A stretch of DNA of 10,773 nucleotides, taken from positions 1 to 10,773 of the forward strand of contig JAMBLH010000176.1 in assembly GCA_023336875.1 (NCBI GenBank), written 5' to 3'. A program made the translations under genes and the position numbers. Of the stretch, positions 6,083 through 10,773 are shown one piece after another. Each line of letters begins with the position of its first letter. Position 1 is the first letter of the stretch. This DNA comes from Actinomycetes bacterium. GTDB taxonomy: Bacteria; Actinomycetota; Acidimicrobiia; Spongiisociales; UBA5794. Under the pieces are notes generated by a model. That model ran no database searches. It saw only the letters and a list, made by a program, of their open reading frames with translations, and was not told the origin of the DNA.

Positions 6083-8635
6083 ATGGTACCGGTAGGACCT
6101 ATCGGGACTATTCGTTCGTTACTTGTGGGAACTATGGAACCTGAGATACGCACTGTCGAGAAAGCGGAACGCAGCCGCAGACGCATCCCCGCCCTGCTCG
6201 GGCTTGGGGTCATCATTGTCGCGGCCGCAACATGGGTTGGCCTGTTTGGCTTTCTCAGCGCCAATACAGCGCACGGATCGGCCCAATCGCTCTCGGACGA
6301 GTATCTCTGTGACACATCAGAGGTCGACCTCGAGTTCCCCAACCTGTCGATGCTCTCCACCGTGCATTCTGCTGACGGAGTGAAACTTGGCCAACTCACG
6401 GAGAGAAACTCACGACCGGTGAGCCTCGAGGAGATGCCAGACATCGTTGTTGCTGCTCTGCTGTCGGCCGAGGACAAGTCCTTCTACGAACATGAAGGAA
6501 TCAACTTCATGGCGATCGCTCGCGCAGCGATAGGAAAGGTCTCGAGCAACGCCGCGGGCGGCGGTTCGACGATCACTCAGCAAGTTGTGAAGCAGAACTT
6601 TCTCTCAGCCGACTACACGATCGAGCGAAAAATCTGTGAGGCCGTGGTCGCGGCAGAACTTGAAAGACGGTACACGAAGGATGAGATCCTTGAGTTCTGG
6701 GCGAATTCGGTCTTCTTCGGATCCAACGCCTACGGTATCAGGGCTGCTTCTCTCGAGTATTTCGGGAAGGAACTTGACGAACTGTCCATCTCTGAAGCAG
6801 CACTTCTGCCGATTCCCATCAGGAACCCCACGTTCTATCACCCACGCCATAACGCAGAGAACGCGATGGCAGCGCGGAACCGCACAATCGACAGGATGGT
6901 TGCCAACGGCTACATCATCGGCGCGGACGCGGCGACCGCAAAGGCTGAGCCACTCGGCATCATTGCGCAGCAGGAGTTCGAATCTCTCTCACCCCAAGTC
7001 ATGATTGCCGTACGCCAGGAGCTGCTGCGAAGCAACAAGTACGGACTCGGTGAGACGTACTCAGAAAGAAAACGAGCAGTCTTTGGCTGCCCAGCTGCTG
7101 TGACGAATTGCAACGGTGGTGGGGGGCTGACGATTGACATCACGCTCGATGTCGACCTTCAGGACGAGGCGAACAGGATCCTCAGAGCATGGTTCCGTCC
7201 GGAATTCGACGGGCCAACCGGTGCCATTGCGACGGTGGACAACAAGACCGGCGCGATCAGGGTGCTCGCCTCGGGCCTTGATTTCGGAACTGACATCGAA
7301 GCGGGGCAACGACCCTATGACCTGGCAAGCCAGGGGGCTCGCCAACCGGGCTCCGCGTTCAAGCCTTTCACGCTGGCCGCGGCATTGGAGTCAGGGGACC
7401 TTGCGGGAGATCCGGTAACGCTCGGTTCCTACTGGGACGATTCAAGCCCTGCGGTCATCGAGTGTGACAGCCCATGTTCAGCAGACGGCAACTTCTGGAC
7501 CGTCAACAACGCGGGGGGTGCATCGGGGAAGGGCCTTCGTACGCTCGAGTCTGCCACGTACAACTCTGTCAACACCGTGTACGCGAGGCTCGTTGACGCG
7601 ATCGGACCAGAGGTCGTGGTTGACATGGCGCACAGACTCGGTATCGAGTCGCCGCTCCAGCCGTATCCATCGATAACGCTCGGAGCACTGGGAGTTTCAC
7701 CGCTTGAGATGTCTGCGGCATACTCGACATTTGCCAATTTCGGATCGAGGGTGGAGCCATATCTCATAGAGAAGATCACAACGGCCGATGGGACAGTCCT
7801 GTACCAGCACACGGTTACCCCGCGCCAGGTGATTTCGGATCAGGTCGCCGCGGCGGTTGTCGGCGCCATGGAGAAGGTTGTGACCAGCGGTACGGCCAAG
7901 CGGGCGAACATCCCCGACCGCCCCCAGGCTGGTAAGACCGGCACAGCCACGAACTACCGCGACGTCTGGTTCGTCGGGTATGTCCCCCAGCTCACCACAA
8001 GCGTCTGGGTCGGGTACGCAGACGCGCAGATCCCGCTGGAAGGATTCACTGTGTGGAACGACCTAGAAGGGCAGGAGCAGTTCTATCGCCGAGCGTTTGG
8101 TGGGTCGCTGCCTGCTCCCATCTGGAAGCAGTTCATGACCTACGCAACGAGAAACATGGCTCCAGTTGACTTCCCCGAGGATCCTCCAGGGACCAATCTG
8201 TACCGCCAAACGCCATTCACATCGGTTCCGCGACACACGGAATCCCTCGGCGCCACCGTCGACGCACTCTTCTCTGTCGGCCTCAGGGCTGAGATCGTTG
8301 AAGTGAATTCCGTGGTCCCAGCCGATACCGTGCTGGGGACGATTCCGCTCGCAGGCACGGCGCTGAGGCAGGGGTCAACAGTGACAGTGGAGGTTTCGAG
8401 CGGCATTGCTCCCGTGATATCGATGACCGACCTGCGCGGGCTGCCAAAGCATCTTGTCGGCGACCGCATCTCGGAATTCGCAGTCGACAACGGTATTTCC
8501 CTCACGTGGTCGATCACCGATATCGAAACGGCGAGTCCCGACCTTGATGGCCTCGTCGTCATCACAACCCCCGGGCCAGGCGAACCGGTCGTCGATGGTC
8601 AGAACGTCGTTGTCAAGATCGGGAAGAGTGAGTAG
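6083..8635 (+). CDS. Class A penicillin-binding protein (glycosyltransferase-transpeptidase) with C-terminal PASTA-like repeats
   Basis: This bifunctional peptidoglycan synthase polymerises lipid II and cross-links the strands outside the membrane. Numbered from ATG 6083 (850 residues): cytoplasmic basic tail; membrane anchor about 36-58; glycosyltransferase domain about 110-290 with SAEDKSFYEHEG (catalytic E130), GGGSTITQQ (159-167), RKICEA (182-187) and FWANSVFFGSNAYGIRAAS (205-223); transpeptidase with SxxK at S424-K427, SVN at 495-497 and KTGT at 618-621; then one clear PASTA-like repeat (about 718-773) and one degenerate (about 782-847). All catalytic motifs look intact. Neither ATG 6083 nor ATG 6134 (starting MEPEIRT) has a good ribosome site; the later one would drop 17 non-typical residues and is quite possible. 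It stands alone between a divergent and a convergent neighbour, so is probably monocistronic. PonA-type function is inferred from the domain order. Confidence 0.92.
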   Translation: MVPVGPIGTIRSLLVGTMEPEIRTVEKAERSRRRIPALLGLGVIIVAAATWVGLFGFLSANTAHGSAQSLSDEYLCDTSEVDLEFPNLSMLSTVHSADGVKLGQLTERNSRPVSLEEMPDIVVAALLSAEDKSFYEHEGINFMAIARAAIGKVSSNAAGGGSTITQQVVKQNFLSADYTIERKICEAVVAAELERRYTKDEILEFWANSVFFGSNAYGIRAASLEYFGKELDELSISEAALLPIPIRNPTFYHPRHNAENAMAARNRTIDRMVANGYIIGADAATAKAEPLGIIAQQEFESLSPQVMIAVRQELLRSNKYGLGETYSERKRAVFGCPAAVTNCNGGGGLTIDITLDVDLQDEANRILRAWFRPEFDGPTGAIATVDNKTGAIRVLASGLDFGTDIEAGQRPYDLASQGARQPGSAFKPFTLAAALESGDLAGDPVTLGSYWDDSSPAVIECDSPCSADGNFWTVNNAGGASGKGLRTLESATYNSVNTVYARLVDAIGPEVVVDMAHRLGIESPLQPYPSITLGALGVSPLEMSAAYSTFANFGSRVEPYLIEKITTADGTVLYQHTVTPRQVISDQVAAAVVGAMEKVVTSGTAKRANIPDRPQAGKTGTATNYRDVWFVGYVPQLTTSVWVGYADAQIPLEGFTVWNDLEGQEQFYRRAFGGSLPAPIWKQFMTYATRNMAPVDFPEDPPGTNLYRQTPFTSVPRHTESLGATVDALFSVGLRAEIVEVNSVVPADTVLGTIPLAGTALRQGSTVTVEVSSGIAPVISMTDLRGLPKHLVGDRISEFAVDNGISLTWSITDIETASPDLDGLVVITTPGPGEPVVDGQNVVVKIGKSE

Positions 8636-8644
8636 AAGAGTGAG
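8623..8644 (+). repeat. 12-bp period direct repeat across the PBP stop codon
   Basis: GAAGAGTGAG occurs at 8623-8632 and again at 8635-8644, separated by TA. The first copy encodes the last residues (KSE) and the TAG stop falls at the junction (8633-8635). A 12-base duplication would keep the frame, and here it appears to have created or duplicated the end of the gene. Confidence 0.6.
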
Positions 8645-8705
8645 GTCACCGCCACGCTGCTTCGATCGCTACGGTCGTCATCGATGAATCTGCAACTCCA
8701 ACCAC

Positions 8706-8736
8706 CACGGTCGAACCAGATCCGAATCCGACCGTG
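8706..8736. terminator. Hairpin between the convergent PBP and merR genes
   Basis: CACGGTCG (8706-8713) pairs perfectly with CGACCGTG (8729-8736) around a 15-base loop. It lies 70 bases past the PBP stop and 109 bases past the merR stop on the other strand. There is no T-run, so it would act as a hairpin-only or bidirectional terminator, which is plausible in actinobacteria. The rest of the 210-base gap (8636-8845) shows no gene with a start codon. Confidence 0.4.
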
Positions 8737-8845
8737 AAGACATCCACGGCCATCAATCTTCTCGAACGCCTCGTCCTCCCACTGTGATCACACGCCATTG
8801 TGTACGGACAAAGCACCCAATGCCGCTATGCGTGGTTTGGATCCA

Positions 8846-9643
8846 TCACTCGTCGGGTGAGTTCTCTGGCGTTGATCCGAGTCGTTGGTGGTTGGCGGCG
8901 ATGGCTTCCGAAAGGTACTGCGCCAGCCCATCTTCCGCCTTGTCGATGCTGTCCCTGAAGCGGGAATCGGCGATATACATGTGTCCGAGACCGGCGTGAA
9001 TTTCGGGAGTGCAATTGTAGAACCACTTCGTGATGTGCACTCTGTGTTCCTCTGCGACGTCCATTGCTTCGATGCTATCGGCAGCGATACCATTCGTCAT
9101 GAGGACGAGTAGACGCTGATCGAGAGCGTCCGCCTCACTTCTGAGCTGCAGCCAGTCGTGTTTCTTGTAACTGCTGACACGACGGTTCGACTCCTCGTAT
9201 GCGTCGGTGTCGCCCCATCGCTCGTTGACTTCCGCCTGATGTCCAGCCGGATCGAAATCTCCGAACACATCCAGTATCTCTTCCGTTGTCATGTTGATTC
9301 CTTTCTGTGCCGCATTGATTGACCGATCAATGGCCTCGACCATGACGAGAAGCCGACTGGACCGTGACAGCAACAGTTCTCTCTGGATTCCGAGCGCCTC
9401 GTCTCTTCGATATCCCGTCTCTTCGACGATTCGCCGAATCTCGGCGAGACCAATGCCGAGTTCTCGGAAGAAGAGCACCTCTTGGAGCCGTTCAATGTCT
9501 CGTCGGCTGTAGAGGCGGTACCCGGCACTTGAATGCTCGGCTGGTGCGACGAGACCGATCTCGTCGTAGTGGTGGAGCGTTCGCACCGTCACGCCAGCAA
9601 GGCTGGCGACTGTTCCCACGGTCAGGGCAGTTTCTGTTTCCAT
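8846..9643 (-). CDS. MerR-family regulator with TipAS antibiotic-recognition domain
   Basis: This is a 265-residue cytoplasmic transcription factor. Residues 6-75 form a MerR winged helix (LTVGTVASLAGVTVRTLHHYDEIGLV, then GYRLYSRRDIERLQ). A coiled dimerisation helix follows (about 78-115). Residues about 138-253 match the TipAS domain, including the run HRVHITKWFYNCTPEIHAGLGHMYIADSRF (200-229). The only cysteine, C211, sits where TipA proteins carry the cysteine that reacts with thiopeptide antibiotics. The ATG at 9643 is chosen over the in-frame GTG at 9664 because the latter lies inside the operator palindrome, while the ATG falls exactly at the predicted transcription start. No Shine-Dalgarno precedes it. 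It is divergent from an ABC exporter gene, a common arrangement for drug-response regulators. The inducer is unknown. Confidence 0.88.
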   Translation of the reverse strand: METETALTVGTVASLAGVTVRTLHHYDEIGLVAPAEHSSAGYRLYSRRDIERLQEVLFFRELGIGLAEIRRIVEETGYRRDEALGIQRELLLSRSSRLLVMVEAIDRSINAAQKGINMTTEEILDVFGDFDPAGHQAEVNERWGDTDAYEESNRRVSSYKKHDWLQLRSEADALDQRLLVLMTNGIAADSIEAMDVAEEHRVHITKWFYNCTPEIHAGLGHMYIADSRFRDSIDKAEDGLAQYLSEAIAANHQRLGSTPENSPDE

Positions 9644-9649
9644 GAGCGC

Positions 9650-9680
9650 ATCGTATACCCTCACGTTACGTGAGGGTCAA
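9650..9680 (-). promoter_or_regulatory. MerR-type promoter and operator of the tipA-like gene
   Basis: On the complement, -35 TTGACC (9675-9680) and -10 TACGAT (9650-9655) are 19 bases apart, the elongated spacing at which MerR regulators act. A perfect 21-bp palindrome (9657-9677) fills the spacer: arms ACCCTCACGT and ACGTGAGGGT around one central base. The -10 box ends seven bases before the A of the merR ATG at 9643, so the transcript would be leaderless. Autoregulation is inferred from operator position and spacing. Confidence 0.8.
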
Positions 9681-9712
9681 GACAATATTTCGACGAATCG
9701 CAGTGTCTGCGT

Positions 9713-9724
9713 TGTCAAGTGACA
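9713..9724. promoter_or_regulatory. Small palindrome upstream of the ABC exporter gene
   Basis: TGTCA-AG-TGACA is a perfect inverted repeat in the merR/ABC intergenic region, 51 bases before the first ATG of the ABC gene. It resembles palindromes at 2498-2508 and about 6019-6030. No clear promoter for the ABC gene was found nearby. Confidence 0.3.
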
Positions 9725-9775
9725 GCGCACATCCGGCTGGGCGGGTTCCGGAGCCGCCAAAGTGGCACTATTTCC

Positions 9776-10773
9776 ATGGACCGACAGTCCGTGGTTGCTG
9801 ACCACCAAATGGCGTCTACCGTCAACGCGATGAAATCGACTTCTCCTCTTCGTCGTTTGTGGCGTTATGGCTCTGCGTACCGAGGGCAGATCGTGCTCGC
9901 CTCGATCTATTCGTTCCTGAACAAGGCGTTCGATCTCGCACCACCATTCCTTATCGGTCTTGCCGTCGACGTGGTCGCCAACCAGGGAGACTCCTTTCTC
10001 GCGAGTCGTGGCATCGAAGACCCCAAGATGCAGATCGTCGCGATAGCGGTCGTCACGTTCATCGTGTGGGGATTCGAGTCGCTGTTCGACTACCTCGCCG
10101 AGGTCAAATGGCGAAACCTCGCTCAGGCGATCGAGCACGACCTCAGGGTCGACACCTACGAGCATCTCCAGGAACTCGACGTCGAATATTTCGAGGACCG
10201 CACGACGGGCGACCTCATGGCGGTTCTCAACGATGACGTAAACCAGCTTGAGCGTTTCCTCGATGTCGGTGCCAATGAGGTCATCCAGCTTGGTACGACG
10301 GTCATACTCATTGGAGCTGTGTTTTTCGCCATCGCGCCTTCGATCGCACTGCTGGCGTTCCTTCCCATCCCCTTGATCATTTGGGGCTCGATGCACTATC
10401 AAAGGCGTATCGAGCCCCGCTATGCCGCTGTTCGGGAGGAGGCGGCTGCCATCAATTCGCAGCTCTCGAACAGTATCGGCGGTATCTCGACGATAAAGGC
10501 GTTCACTGCCGAGGCTCGTGAGGTCGAACGTATCGCCGTCGCATCGAATCGCTACCGCTCGGCGAACAGTGCAGCAATCAGACTCTCCGCGCTATTCGTG
10601 CCGCTCATCCGAATAGCCATCCTCATCGGATTCACTGCCACACTTGTGTGGGGCGGATTTCTCGCACTCGACGGCAGTCTGAATATCGGCCTCTATTCCG
10701 TCCTTGTGTTCCTCACCCAACGGCTGCTGTGGCCATTGACCAGGCTCGGCCAGACAGTCGATCTGTATCAGCG
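9776..10773 (+). CDS. Type I ABC exporter, transmembrane half (3' truncated)
   Basis: The frame is open from ATG 9776 to the window end (332 codons visible). The protein has the six-helix permease domain of type I ABC exporters, which normally continues into a nucleotide-binding domain on the same chain. Visible marks are an opening amphipathic segment PLRRLWRYGSAYRGQIVLASI (24-44), hydrophobic spans near 40-66, 84-106, 170-205 and 270-315, the coupling-helix stretch YFEDRTTGDLMAVLNDDVNQLE (138-159), and SIGGISTIKAFTAEAREVER (232-251). Walker A, signature and Walker B motifs lie beyond the window. Later in-frame starts at GTG 9791, ATG 9809 and ATG 9830 are possible; none has a strong ribosome site, so the start is uncertain. 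It is divergent from the TipA-like regulator. The substrate cannot be told from the permease domain; drug or lipid export is typical. Confidence 0.85.
   Translation, partial: MDRQSVVADHQMASTVNAMKSTSPLRRLWRYGSAYRGQIVLASIYSFLNKAFDLAPPFLIGLAVDVVANQGDSFLASRGIEDPKMQIVAIAVVTFIVWGFESLFDYLAEVKWRNLAQAIEHDLRVDTYEHLQELDVEYFEDRTTGDLMAVLNDDVNQLERFLDVGANEVIQLGTTVILIGAVFFAIAPSIALLAFLPIPLIIWGSMHYQRRIEPRYAAVREEAAAINSQLSNSIGGISTIKAFTAEAREVERIAVASNRYRSANSAAIRLSALFVPLIRIAILIGFTATLVWGGFLALDGSLNIGLYSVLVFLTQRLLWPLTRLGQTVDLYQ

Noticed and set aside
8644..8787. Separate small gene after the PBP
   Set aside because: No ATG, GTG or TTG start lies at the front of the Pro/Thr-rich frame and there is no ribosome site. 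It is treated only as a possible lost tail.
9677..10402. Long leftward open frame (241 codons) opposite the ABC gene
   Set aside because: It is a charged, low-information translation antisense to a clearly recognisable ABC permease. It has no family motif, and it overlaps the merR promoter.
1..10773. CRISPR array, transposon ends, tRNA or a defence system
   Set aside because: I saw no regularly spaced repeats beyond the short ones listed, no transposase, integrase or nuclease motifs, and no cloverleaf-like sequence on either strand.

Overview
The window reads as a chromosomal segment of a moderately GC-rich Actinomycetota, possibly an Acidimicrobiia-like lineage. The lineage is inference. 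It rests on frequent GTG starts, a biotin carboxylase-BCCP fusion beside a PccB-type carboxyltransferase, a split methylmalonyl-CoA mutase, a class A penicillin-binding protein with PASTA-like repeats, a TipA-type MerR regulator, and -10 boxes of the TAnnnT type placed for leaderless transcripts. There are eight protein genes, two of them cut by the window ends. I saw no tRNA, rRNA, CRISPR array, insertion sequence or phage gene. No gene-free stretch exceeds about 210 bases.

Layout. The left end (1-138) holds the start of a probable dienelactone-hydrolase-like gene, read leftward just behind birA (136-825, leftward). Across a 59-base divergent gap, pccB (885-2435) and accA (2531-4276) run rightward. 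Facing them is mutA (about 4424-5977, leftward). An intergenic region of about 100 bases separates mutA from a divergent class A PBP gene (6083-8635, rightward). After a hairpin at 8706-8736 comes a leftward merR/tipA-like gene (8846-9643) with a 21-bp palindromic operator in its own promoter. A type I ABC exporter gene (from about 9776) runs rightward off the window.

How the genes fit together. birA, pccB and accA form one functional unit: BirA attaches biotin to the BCCP domain of AccA, the BC domain carboxylates that biotin, and PccB passes the carboxyl group to an acyl-CoA. If the substrate is propionyl-CoA, the product is methylmalonyl-CoA. After epimerisation this feeds the mutase (its catalytic subunit is mutA) to give succinyl-CoA. 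The epimerase and the B12-binding mutase subunit are not in the window. The right part concerns the cell envelope (peptidoglycan synthase) and probably drug response (TipA-type regulator next to an ABC exporter).

No clearly new system was found; most of the window is ordinary core metabolism. The points most worth a second look are the merR autoregulatory promoter with an apparently leaderless ATG, the leucine at the acyl-CoA specificity position of PccB, a small TGTCA/TGACA palindrome recurring in three intergenic regions, and the reading frame and repeat just after the PBP stop codon.
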